This document shows, piece by piece, positions 32,319 to 44,815 of a stretch of 64,000 bases of DNA. This DNA is from Arachis hypogaea. Lineage: Eukaryota; Streptophyta; Magnoliopsida; Fabales; Fabaceae. The notes below the pieces were generated by a model that was given only the letters and a program-made list of their open reading frames with translations, did not search any database and was not told the origin of the DNA. Position numbers and translations under genes: made by a program. Position 1 is the first letter of the stretch; every line of letters begins with the position of its first letter. Location: the NCBI RefSeq assembly GCF_003086295.3, contig NC_092039.1, positions 72,311,649 through 72,375,648 on the forward strand, in the 5' to 3' direction.

Positions 32319-34655
32319 ATGAGCAGGAGCAAAGACAAAAGCATTCTTGTTGATGCTGACCCTGAACCTGAAAGGACCTTGAAGCGAAAACTAAGAGAAG
32401 TTAAAGCACAACTCTCTGTAGAGGACCTAACAGAAATCTTCAAAGAAGAAGACATGGCAGCCGAAACAAACAACAATGCCAACAATACAAGGAAGGTGCT
32501 GGGTGACTTCACTGCACCTACTCCCAACTTCTATGGGAGAAGCATCTCTATCCCTGCCATTGGAGCAAATAACTTTGAGCTTAAGCCTCAATTAGTTTCT
32601 CTGATGCAACAGAATTACAAGTTCCATGGACTTCCATTGGAAGATCCTCATCAGTTTTTAGCTGAATTCTTACAAATCTGTGACACTGTTAAGACCAATG
32701 GGGTTGACCCTGAGGTCTACAAACTTATGCTATTCCCTTTTGCTGTAAGAGACAGAGCTAGAATATGGTTGGACTCACAACCTAAAGAAAGCCTGAACTC
32801 TTGGGAAAAGCTAGTCAATGCCTTCTTGGCAAAGTTCTTTTCACCTCAAAAATTGAGTAAGCTTAGAGTGGAAGTCCAAACCTTCAAACAGAAGGAAGGT
32901 GAATCCCTCTATGAAGCTTGGGAAAGATACAAACAATTGATCAGAAAGTGTCCTTCTGACATGCTTTCTTAGTGGAGCATCATAGGTATCTTCTATGATG
33001 GTCTGTCTGAACTGTCCAAGATGTCATTGGATAGCTCCGCTGGAGGATATCTTCATCTGAAGAAGACGCCTGCAGAAGCTCAAGAACTCATTGAAATGGT
33101 TACAAATAACCAATTCATGTACACTTCTGAAAGGAATCCTGTGAACAATGGGACGAATCAGAAGAAAGGAGTTCTTAAGATTGATACTCTGAATGCCATA
33201 TTGGCTTAGAAAAAAATATTGACTCAGCAAGTCAATATGATTTCTCAAAGTCTGTCTGGAAAGCAAGCTGCACCAGGCAGTACTAAGGATGCTTCATCTA
33301 AAGAAGAAGCTTATGATCCTGATATCCCTTTAATGGAAGAGGTGAATTACATGGGAGAACCCTATGGAAACACCTATAATCCTTCATGGAGAAATCACTC
33401 AAATCTCTCATGGAAGGATCAACAGAGACCTCAACAAGGTTTCAACAACAATAATGGTGGAAGAAACAGGTTTAGCAATGGCAAGGATTTTCCATCATTT
33501 TCTCAGCAACAGACAGAGAATTCTAAGCAGAGCCACTCTGACTTAGCAACCATGGTCTCTGATCTAATTAAAACCACTCAAAGTTTCATGACTGAAACAA
33601 GATCCTCCATTAGAAACTTGGAGGCACAAGTGGGTCAGCTGAGTAAGAAAGTTACTGAACTCCCTCCTAGTACTCTTCCAAGCAATACAGAAGAGAATCC
33701 AAAAGGAGAGTGCAAGGCCATCAACATGGCTGAACTTGGAGAGGAGAAAGAGGCGGTGAGTGCCACTGAGGAAGACCTCAATGGATGTCCACTGGCCTCC
33801 AATGAGTTCCCTAATAAGGAACCATGGGAATCTGAGGCTCACACTGAGACCATAGAGATTCCATTGGATTTACTTCTGCCATTCATGAGCTCTGATGAGT
33901 ATTCTTCCTCTGAAGAGGATGAAGATGTCACTGAAGAGCAAGTTGCTAAGTACCTTGGAGCAATCATAAAGCTAAATGACAAGTTATTTGGTAATGAGAC
34001 CTGGGAGGATGAACCCCCTTTGCTCACCAAAGAACTGGCTGACTTGTCTAGGCAGAAACTACCTCAAAAGAGACAGGACCCTGGGAAGTTCTCAATACCT
34101 TGTACAATAGGCACCATGACCTTCAAGAAGGCTCTGTGTGACCTAGGGTCAAGCATAAACCTCATGCCTCTCTCTGTAATGGAGAAGCTAGGGATCTTTG
34201 AGGTACAAGCTGCAAGAATCTCACTAGAGATGGCAGACAATTCAAGAAAACAAGCTTATGGACTTGTAGAGGATGTTCTGGTAAAAGTTGAAGACCATTA
34301 CATCCTTGCTGATTTCATAGTCCTAGAGACTGGGAAGTGCATGGATGAATCCATCATCCTTGGCAGACCCTTCCTAGCCACAGCAAAGGCTGTGATTGAT
34401 GTTGACAGAGGAGAATTGATCATTCAAGTGAATGAAGAATCCTTTGTGTTTAAGGCTCAAGGATATCCCTCTGTAACCATGGAGAGGAAGCATGAAGAGC
34501 TTCTCTCAAAACAGAGTCAAACAGAGCCCCCACAGTCAAACTCTAAGTTTGGTGTTGGGAGGCCTCAACCAACTTCTAAGTTTGGTGTTGAACCCCCACA
34601 TTCAAACTCTAAGTTTGGTGTTGGGAGGTTCCAACATTGCTTTGAGTATCTGTGA
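32319..34655 (+). pseudogene. gag: B1 gag-protease polyprotein, one frame with two stop codons
   Basis: The best-preserved gag-protease of this family: 778 codons in one frame from ATG 32319 (MSRSKDKSILVDADPEPE), interrupted only by TAG at 32970-32972 and TAG at 33207-33209. The Ty3 gag domain is at about residues 75-260 (NNFELKPQLV, LFPFAVRDRARIW, FFSPQKLSKLRVEVQTF, LDSSAGG). An Asn/Gln-rich linker (QGFNNNNGGRNRF) follows, then a predicted coil (RNLEAQVGQLSKKVTEL) and an acidic stretch. The retropepsin domain is at about 590-720 with [12 protein letters not shown] and IILGRPFLAT. The tail repeats SKFGVG three times. No zinc knuckle and no RT follow. Confidence 0.9.
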
Positions 34656-34703
34656 GGCTCCATGAGAGCCCACTGTCAAGCTACTGACATTAAAGAAGCG
34701 CTT

Positions 34704-34721
34704 GTTGGGAGGCAACCCAAT
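34704..34721 (+). other. Conserved post-gag hairpin, B1 copy
   Basis: GTTGGG-AGGCAA-CCCAAT, five Watson-Crick pairs plus a terminal G-T, 48 bases after the gag-protease stop. Confidence 0.6.
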
Positions 34722-34860
34722 GTTATATTTATCTATATTTCCTTTGTTATTTTATGTTTTCTGTAGGTTGATGATCATGGGAAGTCACAAAATCAATTGA
34801 AAAAGCAAAAACAGCATTAAAAACAGAAAGAAAAATAGCACACTCTGGAGGAAAAAATTG

Positions 34861-35035
34861 CTGGCGTTTAAACGCCAGTAAGGGCAGCAAATGGGCATTT
34901 AACGCCCAGTCTGGCACTATTCTGGGCGTTTAACGCTAGAAAGGGGCACCAGACTGGCGTTAAACACCAGGAAAGGGCAAGAAGCTGGCGTTAAACGCTA
35001 GAAATGGGCACCAGCCCGGCGTTTAACGCTAGAAT
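34861..35035. repeat. GGCGTTTAACGCC palindrome array in the B1 spacer
   Basis: Six words begin with the perfect palindrome CTGGCGTTTAAACGCCAG at 34861-34878. The later ones show point changes on one side only (AACGCTAG), as expected from decay. Confidence 0.85.
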
Positions 35036-35334
35036 TGGCAGAAGGAGCATTTTTGCTCGCCACTTGGTGCAGGTATGAATTTTCCTTGACACCTCAGGAT
35101 CTGTGGACCCCACAGGATCCCCACCTACCCCACCACTCTCTCTCCTCTTCACCCATTCACCAATTACCTCAACACCTCTTCCCCAAAAACCCCTCACCTA
35201 TCATATCCCACTATTCTCTTCACCACTCACATCCACCCTTTATAAAACCCCACCTACCTCACCATTCAAATTCAAACCACTTTCCCTCCCAAACCCACCC
35301 ATCCATGACCGAACCCTACCCCTCTCCCCACCCC

Positions 35335-35342
35335 TATATAAA
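35335..35342 (+). promoter_or_regulatory. Internal TATA box of B1 ORF2
   Basis: TATATAAA in a C-rich context (CCCCACCCC before it), 191 bases upstream of the ORF2 ATG. It is followed by CCCTTCTTCACTCC and a pyrimidine-rich leader. The context looks like a plant core promoter independent of the LTR. Confidence 0.55.
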
Positions 35343-35532
35343 CCCTTCTTCACTCCTTCATTTTCACACAACCTAAACACTACTTCTTCCCCTTGGCCGA
35401 ACCACAAAGCCGCCTCCATCTCCTCTATTTCTTCTTCTTCTACTCTCTTCTTTCTTCTTTTGCTCGAGGACGAGCAAAACTTCTACGTTTGGTGTGGTAA
35501 AAGCATTGCTTTTTGTTTTTCCATAACCATTT

Positions 35533-36645
35533 ATGGCATCTAAGGCCGGAGAAACCTCTAGAAAGAGGAAAGGGAAGGCAAAAGCTTCCACCTCCGAGTC
35601 ATGGGAGATGGAGAGATTCATCTCAAGGGTGCATCAAGACCACTTCTATGAAGTTGTGGCCATGAAGAAAGTGATCCCCGAGGTCCCTTTCAAACTCAAA
35701 AAGAGTGAATATCCGGAGATCCGAAGAAGAGGTTGGGAAGTTCTTGCCAACCCCATTCAACAAGTTGGAATCTTAATGGTTCTAGAGTTCTATGCCAATG
35801 CATGGATCACCAAGAACTATGATCAAAGTGTGAACCCGGACCCAAAGAATTGGCTTACAATGGTTTGGGGAAAATGCTTAGATTTTAGTCCGGGAAATGT
35901 AAGGTTGGCATTTAACTTGCCCATGATGCAAGGAGATGAACACCCTTACACTAGAAGGGTCAACTTTGATCAAAGGTTGGACCAAGTCCTCATAGACATT
36001 TGTGAAGAGGGTGCTCAATGGAAGAGAGATTCAAGAGGGAAGCCGGTTCAACTGAGAAGGCATGACCTCAAGCCCGTGGCTAGGGGATGGTTGGAGTTTA
36101 TCCAACGCTCAATCATTCCCACTAGCAACCGGTCTGAAGTTACTATAGACCGGGCCATCATGATTCATAGCATCATGATTGGACAGGAAATAGAAGTTCA
36201 TGAGGTTATATCCCAAGAACTTTATTAGGTGGCGGACAAGTCCTCTACCTTGGCAAGGTTAGCCTTCCCTCATCTCATTTGTCACCTCTGTTATTCAGTC
36301 GAAATTGACATAGAGGGAGACACCCTCATGGATGAGGACAAGCCCATCACTAAGAAAAGGATGGAGCAAACAAGAGATCCCACTCATCATGAAATCCCTG
36401 AGATGCCTCAAGGGATGCACTTTCCTCCACAAAACTATTGGGAGCAAATCAACACCTCCCTAGGAGAATTAAGTTCCAACATGGGACAACTAAGGGTGGA
36501 GCACCAAGAACATTCCATTCTCCTCCATGAAATTGGAGAAGATCAAAGAATCATGAGAGAGGAGCAACAAAGGCAAGGAAGAGACATTGAGGAGCTCAAG
36601 CACTCCATAATATCTTCAAGAGGAAGAACAAGCCGCCATCACTAA
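35533..36645 (+). pseudogene. B1 ORF2, plant transposon-type protein, one premature stop
   Basis: A 370-codon frame from ATG 35533 with one TAG at 36226-36228, otherwise open to 36645. Residues 1-22 are basic (SRKRKGKAKAS). Residues 23-270 form the conserved core with FYEVVAMKKV, LEFYANAWITK, FNLPMMQGDEHPYTRRVNF, GWLEFIQRSIIPTSNR and ARLAFPHLICHLCYS. Residues 300-360 form a coiled coil ending in a basic tail (SSRGRTSRHH). The function is unknown. It takes the position of the extra 3' ORF of Athila-type elements, but it has no membrane helix or signal peptide. Strong conservation across A, B1, B2 and H suggests past selection. Confidence 0.75.
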
Positions 36646-37496
36646 GGTGGACCCGTTCTTTAATCTCCTTGTTCTTTATTTTTTCTGTTTTTCGAATTTT
36701 TATGCTTATGTCTTATTACATGATCATTAGTGTCTTAGTGTCTATGCCTTAAAGTTATGAATGTCCTATGAATCCATCACCTTTATTAAATGAAAAATGT
36801 TCTTAATTGGAAAAGAGAAGAATTGCATGAATTTTGAATTTTATAACAGATTAATTATTTTGATGTGGTGGCAATACTTTAACTTCTGAATGTATGCTTG
36901 AACAGTGCATATGTCTTTTGAATTTGTTGTTCATGAATGTTGGCTCTTGAAAGAATGATGAAAAAGGAGACATGTTACTGAGGATCTGAAAAATCATAAA
37001 AATGATTCTTGAAGCAAGAAAAAGCAGTGAATTCAAAAAAAAAGAAATAATAAGGTTGTCCAAGGCAAAAAGAGTGTGCTTAAGAACCCTGGACATCTCT
37101 AATTGGGGACTCTAGAAAAGCTGAGTCACAATCTAAAAAGGTTCACCCAGTTATGTGTCTGTGGCATGTATGTATCCGGTGGTAATACTGGAAGACAGAG
37201 TGCTTTGGGCCACAGCCAAGACTCATAAAGTAGCTATGTTCAAGAATCATCATACTTAACTAGGAGAATCAATAACACCATCTGGATTCTGAGTTCCTGT
37301 AGAAGCCCATCATTCTGAATTTCAAAGGATAAAGTGAGATGCCAAAACTGTTCAGAGGCAAAAAGCTAAAAGCCCCGCTCATCTAATTAATACTGATCTT
37401 CATAGATGTTTTTGGAATTCATTGCATATTCTCTTCTTTTTATCTTATTTGATCTTCAGTTGCTTGGGGACAAGCAACAATTTAAGTTTGGTGTTG
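36646..37496 (+). other. 3' non-coding region of B1
   Basis: It contains the hairpin CCGGT-GGTAAT-ACTGG (37176-37191) and ends GGGGACAAGCAACAATTTAAG then TTTGGTGTTG directly before the LTR. No ORF. Confidence 0.7.
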
Positions 37497-39106
37497 TGAT
37501 GAGCGGATAATTTATACGCTTTTTGGCATTGTTTTTAGTATGTTTTTAGTACGTTTTAGTTAGTTTTTATTATATTTTTATTAGTTTTTAGATAAAATTC
37601 ACTTTTCTGGACTTTACTATGAGTTTGTGTGTTTTTCTGTGATTTCAAGTATTTTCTGGCTGAAATTGAGGGACCTGAGCAAAAATCTGATTCAGAGGCT
37701 GAAAAGGACTGCAGATGCTGTTGGATTCTGACCTCCCTTCACTCGAAGTATATTTTCTGGAGCTACAGAAGCTCAATTGGCACGCTTTCAACTGCATTGG
37801 AAAGTAGACATCTTGGGCTTTCCAGCAAAGTATAATAGTCCATACTTTACCCGAGATTTGATGGCCCAAACAGGCGTTCCAAGTCAGCTCAAGAATTCTG
37901 GCGTAAAATGCCGGAACTGGCACAAGAATGGGAGTTAAATGCCCAAACTAGCACAAAAGCTGGCGTTTAACTCCAAGAAGAGCCTCTACACGAAAATGCT
38001 TCAATGCTCAGCCCAAGCACACACCAAGTGGGCCCGGAAGTGGATTTTTATGTCATTTACTCATCTTTGTAAACCCTAAGCTACTAGTTCTCTACAAATA
38101 GGACCCTTTGCTATTGTATTAGACATCTGGGTAGCTATCTTTGAGTAGTCTTATGCTATCTTAGATCATGGGGGCTGGCCTCTCGGCCATGCCTAGACCT
38201 TGTTCTTATGTATTTTCAACGGTGGAGTTTCTACACACCATAGATTAAGGTGTGGAGCTCTGCTGTACCTCGAGTATTAATGCAATTACTATTATTCTTC
38301 TATTCAATTCATCTTATTCTTGTTCTAAGATATCACTTGTTCCTCAACTTGATGAATGTGATGATCCGTGACACTCATCATCATTCTCACCTATGAACGT
38401 GTGCCTGACAACAACCTCCGTTCTACCTTAGATTAAGTGGATATCTCTTGGGTTCCATAATCAGAATCTTCGTGCTATAAGCTAGAATTGATGGCGGCAT
38501 TCAAGAGAATCTGGTAGGTCTAAACCTTGTCTGTGGCATTCTGAGTTGGATTCAAGGATTGAATGACTGTGACGAGCTTCAAACTCGCGATTGTGGGGCG
38601 TCAGTCACAGACGCAAAAGAATCACTGGATTCTATTCCGACATGATCGAGAAACGACAGCTGAATAACCGTGCTGTGACAGAGCGCGTTGAACATTTTCA
38701 CTGAGAGGACGGGACTGTAGCCATTGACAACGGTGATGCCCAACATACAGCTTTCCATGGAAAGGAGTAAGAAGGATTGGATGAAGACAGTAGGAAAGCA
38801 GAGAGACGGAAGGGACAGAGCTTATCTGAAATTCTCACCAATGAATTGCATAAGTATCTCTATCTTTATTTTATGCTTTATTCATCTATAACCATTTGAA
38901 TCTGCCTGACTGAGATTTACAAGATGACCATAGCTTGCTTCATACCAACAATCTCCGTGGGATCGAGCCTTACTCGCGTAAGGTTTATTACTTGGACGAC
39001 CCAGTGCACTTGCTGGTTAGTTGTGCGAAGTTGTGATAAAGAGTTGAGATTGCAATTGAGTGTACCATGTTGATGGCGCCATTGATGATCACAATTTCGT
39101 GCACCA
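37497..39106 (+). repeat. LTR shared by B1 and B2 (1610 bp)
   Basis: It runs from TGATGAGCGGATAATTTATAC to ATTTCGTGCACCA. It follows the 3' region of B1 and precedes the PBS of B2, so it acts as 3' LTR of one and 5' LTR of the other. The U5 hairpin CTTAC-TCGC-GTAAG is at 38969-38982. A weak TATA-like TACAAATAGG lies near 38093. Confidence 0.9.
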
Positions 39107-39112
39107 AGTTTT

Positions 39113-39130
39113 TGGCGCCGTTGCCGGGGA
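39113..39130 (+). other. Primer-binding site of B2
   Basis: TGGCGCCGTTGCCGGGGA, a perfect tRNA-Asp match, six bases after the LTR end. Confidence 0.9.
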
Positions 39131-41458
39131 TTGTTTGAGTTTGGACAACTGACAGTTCATCTTGTTGCCTAGATTACGTATTTTTCAGAATTTTTAAGAA
39201 TGAATTCTAGTGTTTCAAGGTGATGTTCTTATCATCACCAAAGCTGATTGATCTTCATCAATTTAGCCCTTGAATGTAATGTCCTGCTGAAGCTTGGCTA
39301 GCCATGTCTAATTTCTTTAGACTAAAGCTTTAGACTAACATTGCATGATTCCTGGAATTCTTATTAAAAATTTTGAATCTCTTTATTCTCTTCTCCATAT
39401 AATTTTCGAAAAATCCAAAAAAATTACAAAGTCATAAAAACCAAAAATATTTTATGTTTCTTGTTGAGTCTAGTATCTCATTTTAAGTTTGGTGTCAATT
39501 GCATGCACTCTTTGAATTCAATCATGTGTCTTCATTGATCTTCAAGTTGTTCTTGATGATTTCAGTGCTCTGATCTTTAAATTCTCTTGTCTTGAGTGTT
39601 TTGTTGTTTCTCATATGCATTCTCAACTTGTTAGTGTCAGTAGTATACAAACTTCTAAGTTTGGTGTCTTGGATGCATTGTTTATTTGATTTTAGTTGCA
39701 TTTTGATTTTTCCTCATCAATAAAAATCCAAAAAAAAATTTAATTTGTCTCTTTTCAAGTCAATAATGCAGAGAATTGAAGATTCAGAACATACAGCAGA
39801 GGAATTACACAGAAAAAGCTGGGCGTTCAAAACGCCCAGTGAGGAAGGAAAACTGGCGTTTAAACGCCAGCCAAGGTGCCTGGCTGGGAGTTTAACGCCC
39901 AAAAGGGTAGCATTTTGGGCGTTGAATGCCAGAATCGATACCATTCTGGGCGTTTAACGCCAGGATGGCACAAAAGGGAATATTTTGTTTTCAATTCAAA
40001 TTTTTTTCAAGTGTCCATAATTTTTCAAAATCAAATCTTTTTCAAATCATATCTTTTCAATCATATATTTTCAAAATCAATTTCTTTCCAATTTCAAAAA
40101 TACTTGCTAACAATTAATGATTTGATTCAACATTTCAAGTATGGTGCCTTTTCTGTTGAGAAAGGTTTAATGTTTGAATCATATCTTTTCTTGTTAGCCA
40201 AGTCATTGATTTTAAAAATCAAATCTTTTTAAATTGTTTTTCCAAATCATATCTTCTCAATCATATCTTGTTAAAACTATATATTTTCAATCATATATTT
40301 TTAATCACATCTTTTTCAAAATGTTTTCAACCATTTCTTTTTTATTTCTAATTTCAAAATCTTTTTCAAAAATCACTTTACCTCTTTCTCAATCTTAGTT
40401 TTCAAAAATCATCAATCAATTTTCAAAATGTTTTTAAAATATTTTTAATTTATTTTCAAAAATTTCTTCCCCTCTTCTCACATCCTTCTATTTATGGACT
40501 AACATGTACAATTCGAACTCTATCCTTCGAAGTTTGAATTCTTCTACCTCTTCCTTCTATTTTTTTTCCTCTGACACCTCAAGGAATCTCTATACTGTGA
40601 CATAGAGGATTCCATATTTTCTTGTTCTCTTCTCTTTCATATGAGCAGGAGCAAAGACAAAAGCATTCTTGTTGAGGCTGACCCTGAACCTGAAAGGACC
40701 TTGAAGCAAAAGCTAAGAGAAGCTAAAGCACAATTCTCTGTAGGGGACCTAACAGAAATCTTCAAAGAAGAAGACATGGCAGCTGAAAACAACAACAATG
40801 CCAACAATGCAAGGAAGGTGCTGGGTGACTTTACTGCACCTACTCCTGACTTCTATGGGAGAAGCATCTCTATCCCTGCCATTGGAGCAAACAACTTTGA
40901 GCTTAAGCCTCAATTAGTTTCTCTAATGCAACAGAATTGCAAGTTCCATGGTCTTCCATTGGAAGATCCTCATCAGTTTTTAGCTGAATTCTTGCAAATC
41001 TGAGGTCTACAGACTTATACTATTCCCTTTTGCTGTAAGAGACAGAGCTAGGATATAGTTGGACTCACAACCTAAAGAAAGCCTGAACTCTTGGGAAAAG
41101 CTAGTCAATGCCTTCTTGGCAAAGTTTTTTCCACCTCAAAAATTGAGTAAGCTTAGAGTGGAAGTCCAAACCTTCAGACAGAAGGAAGGTGAATCCCTCT
41201 ATGAAGCTTGGGAAAGATACAAACAATTGATCAGAAAGTGTCCCTTTGACATGCTTTCTGAATGGAGCATCATAGGTATCTTCTAAGATGGTCTGTCTGA
41301 ACTGTCCAAGATGTCATTGGATAGCTTTGCTGGAGGTTCTCTTCATCTGAAGAAGACGCCTGCAGAAGCTCAAGAACTCATTGAAATGGTTGCAAATAAC
41401 CAATTCATGTACACTTTTGAAAGGAATCCTGTGAACAATGGGACGAATCAGAAGAAAG

Positions 41459-41463
41459 GAGTT
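41459..41463. repeat. Target site duplication GAGTT of element C, left copy
   Basis: GAGTT before TGATGACAAG, repeated at 49967-49971 after the other LTR end. Confidence 0.9.
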
Positions 41464-43439
41464 TGATGACAAGTCATGATATACCCATTTCTCAAGCTAA
41501 TTTCAATTCTTTCACTAGTTTTTTATGCACTTTCATACACCATAAGTAAGCAATTTAGAGTGGAATTGCATGTTTTATTTGAATCAATCAACCACCCTTT
41601 AATTGATGCTAAATCATGAGATTCAAGCTAAATTTAATTGATTTTTGAATGATTTATAAACCTTGTGAATTTAGTGATACTTTGATTGGTTGTTTTGATT
41701 ATTTGTAGGTGAAGAAAAGAAGAAAAGAAGGAAGCATGGCTTAAGAAGTGTGGCGCAACAATGAAGGAAGGAAGCCACACTGCTCTCCACAAGAGCACAC
41801 TGCCCTCCAAGGGAGCACAACAATGAACCAAGCATTCAAGGCTTCACTGCCCTGCCCTCCTTGAGGGCGGAGCACAATTCTAGGCCAAGAAATAAGGGAA
41901 GGAAAAACTCTACCCTGCCCTCCTCAAGAGCAATTACGGGCTCCTCATGGAAAAATTCAAGGAAATTGTTCTCCAAGTGCCATCCATGGGTTTCGAACCA
42001 AGCTCCAGAGGGAAGGAAGTAGCGTTCAAATGGAAGGAAAACAAGCCAAAATTAGCTTGTTTTCAACCTCCAAGGATCGAACACAAGACCTTGAGGAAGC
42101 AAGTGGCACCAAGAAAACCAAGAAAAGAGGGGCAACAAAAGCCATCCAGCAAGTTTCGAACTTGGGACCTCACCCAAGAACAAGGAAAGCTTGCGCTGCC
42201 CTGCCCTTGTGGAGGGCAAAGCAACATTCCTTGGTGCATGGCGCACAATTTGGCACGGCCAGCACGCACACATTGACGCGTAACAAGGGAGCTTAGGCGC
42301 GCAGCTTTGACGCACCATGACAACACTGCCCTGCTCTCCACAAGGGCAGGGCAGCATCCTGATGCCCCTCCCAAATTTGGCACGCTAGTTGGATCCACAT
42401 GCAAGGCTTCCCTGTTCTGCCCTCCACAAGGGCAGGGCAGCCTCTTGGGAGCAACATGGGCTAAATTTCACTCAAAATCCAACTTAATTCACTTCTTCAC
42501 CCATCTTTCAAGCCCACTCAAAATTATTAGATCCAAAATAGAAAGTGTATAAATAGGTGTTAGTTAGGATTAGAGAGTAAGCTGACTTTCATTTTAATTT
42601 TCATCCTTAGTCAACTTGAGAGCTCACTTTCCATTTTTCTGTTTTTCGGCAATAGCTTGAGAATTGGAGGAGAGAATTCACTTCTTCTTCCTCTGATTTT
42701 TTGGTTTCTTTATTGGGTTTTGTTTGAGTATTGAGTGTGAAGAATTGAGGAACTTCTGTCTCAGTCTCCATTTAAGATCTCTTTGATTTTCCTTCTGCAT
42801 AATTGAGTTAAATTTCATTTCCTTTACTGCTTCAATCTTCAATTTCTCTTTACTTGCTTTGTGAACTTGGATCTAGGAAGGCAATTGAGATCTAGACTCT
42901 GCTATCTAGTCTCTGGAGTCCTGAGATCTGATTTTCTTTATGGTTCTTCTGCTGAACCACTGCTGCATTCAAATTTCCATTTCTGTTTGAGATCTAGCCA
43001 ATTTCGATTCTTATCTTGCTTTAATAATTGTTGCAATTTAGTTTTTCTTGCTTAAATTCTGAATTCCCAGTCCTTAAATCCCTTTTTCATTCAAGCAATT
43101 TATATTTCTTGCACTTTAAGTTACCGCAATTTACATTTCTTGCACTTTAAGTTTCAGTCATTTAATTTCTTGTTCTTTAAGATTCAGCACCTCTACTTTC
43201 AGTTCTCTTTAATTTTTGCAAATCATCCCTCTCCCTTTACAATTCTTGCTATTTACTTACTGTTGGATACAAAATGACTCAAGCAATACTTGATTTGCTT
43301 GACTAAATCAACCACTAAACTAAAATTGCTCAATCCTTCAATCCTTGTGGGATCGACCTCACTCCCGTGAGTTTTATTACTTGATGCGACCCGGTACACT
43401 TGCCGGTGAGTTTTGTGTTGGATCGTTTTCCACACATCA
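41464..43439 (+). repeat. 5' LTR of element C
   Basis: TGATGACAAGTCATGATATAC to TTTTCCACACATCA. The TATA box TATAAATA is at 42548-42555 and the U5 hairpin CTCAC-TCCC-GTGAG at 43358-43371. CTGCCC hairpins lie at 42326-42354 (one G-T pair) and 42412-42440 (mismatched), and tRNA-T-arm-like TTTCGAAC motifs lie near 41991 and 42154. The reading frames crossing it are accidental. Confidence 0.92.
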
Positions 43440-43445
43440 AGTTTT

Positions 43446-43463
43446 TGGCGCCGTTGCCGGGGA
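43446..43463 (+). other. Primer-binding site of element C
   Basis: TGGCGCCGTTGCCGGGGA, a perfect tRNA-Asp complement six bases after the LTR end. Confidence 0.9.
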
Positions 43464-43633
43464 TTGAATTAGATTGACAATGATTAAGTGAGGTGGTGGT
43501 CTAGATTAAGCATTTTTTTCTTTTTAACTAAGCACATTAACTGTTTGACACATTGTGTCACCTAACCCTCTAACCACATTCTAGCATTAGAATATCCATG
43601 TTTCATTTGGTTTGTTTGTGATTCTCGCAAGTC

Positions 43634-44815
43634 ATGGAGGCTGAGGTGCGTGAAGAGGGAGTGAGCAACAATACCCAGCCTACAAGAAAGGTGTTGGCCT
43701 CTTACACTATCCCCAATGCAAGAAACTGCGGGAGTAGCATACTCACTCCCAACGTTCATGCAAATAATTTTGAGTTGAAGCCTCAACTTATCACTCTGGT
43801 GCAGAACAATTGCTCCTATGGAGGAAGTCCACTTGAAGATCCAAACCAACACTTATCCATCTTCCTCAGGATTTGTGAAACTGTCAAAATAAGTGGTGTG
43901 CATCCAGACATCTACAAGCTACTGCTATTTCCATTCTCTCTGAAGGATAAGGCCACTCAATGGCTAGAGACATTTCCCAAAGAAAGCATCAATAATTGGG
44001 AAGACTTAGTGAGCAAATTCTTAGCCAAGTTCTATCCTCCCCAAAGGATTATCAGACTCAAAACAAAGGTCCAAACATTCACTCAGATGGATGGAGAGTC
44101 ATTGTATGATGCATGGGAAAGATACAAAGCTTTACTCAGGAAGTGTCCACCAGAAATGTTCAAAGAATGGGATAAACTTCAAAACTTCTATGAAGGATTG
44201 ACTCTGAAAGCTCAGAAAGCACTAGACCATTCAGCAGGAGGTTCTTTGCAATTAATGAAGACAGCAGAAGAAGCCCAAAACCTCATAGACATGGTGGCAA
44301 ACAATCAATACTTCTATGGTCATCAAAGGCAACGCCAACCAGCCCAGAGAAAGGATGTGCTGGAGCTTGAAGGTGTTGATGTTCTCTTGGCATAAAACAA
44401 ACAGATGCATCAACAGCTTCAGCAACAAATAGAAATGATGGCCAAGAAAATTGATGGACTTCAAGGTACTACAGTAAACACACAACGCCAATCTCAAACC
44501 TCACATGGGTGGAATCAATCTGAAGACAGTTTTGGGACATTCAATTATGAGCAACAAAGCTCTGAGCAGGTGCAATGCATGAATAACACTTCAAGTTCAT
44601 TACAACTCAATTTTCATGGTGATGCACACAAGACACCCTGGAAGACTCATTCTAATTCAAGGTGCGGTGAGCACCAGAACCAAGGACAAAATGACTTCAA
44701 CTATAGCAGCATTAGCAACACAAACAACCAAAACCATTTATCTAATAATACTAACCAATTCAAAAACCCACAAAACATATACCACCAATCCCATAACAAC
44801 TCAGAAAACCACTAG
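43634..44815 (+). pseudogene. gag: Element C gag with one in-frame stop
   Basis: One frame of 393 codons from ATG 43634 (MEAEVREEGVSN), open except for a TAA at 44393-44395. The Ty3 gag domain spans about residues 35-235: NNFELKPQLITLVQ, LLFPFSLKDKATQWL, FYPPQRIIRLKTKVQTF, YDAWERYKALLRKCP and LDHSAGGSLQL. After the stop, a Gln-rich helix (HQQLQQQIEMMAKKI) and an Asn/Gln/Ser-rich tail follow, ending at 44815. No CCHC knuckle is present. It is related to, but clearly distinct from, the A/B and D gags. Capsid formation is the expected role of the family. Confidence 0.87.

Larger units (their letters stand above)
30781..37496 (+). mobile_element. Element B1, internal region of an A-like element lacking its 5' LTR
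   Basis: It starts directly at the PBS (30784-30801, one mismatch, TGGCGTCG) with no LTR before it. It then has leader, gag-protease, hairpin, palindrome array, TATA box, ORF2 and 3' non-coding region, and joins an LTR at 37497. The layout is the same as element A, in opposite orientation. RT and integrase are absent. It is the left member of a tandem series sharing LTRs with B2 and B3. Confidence 0.85.
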
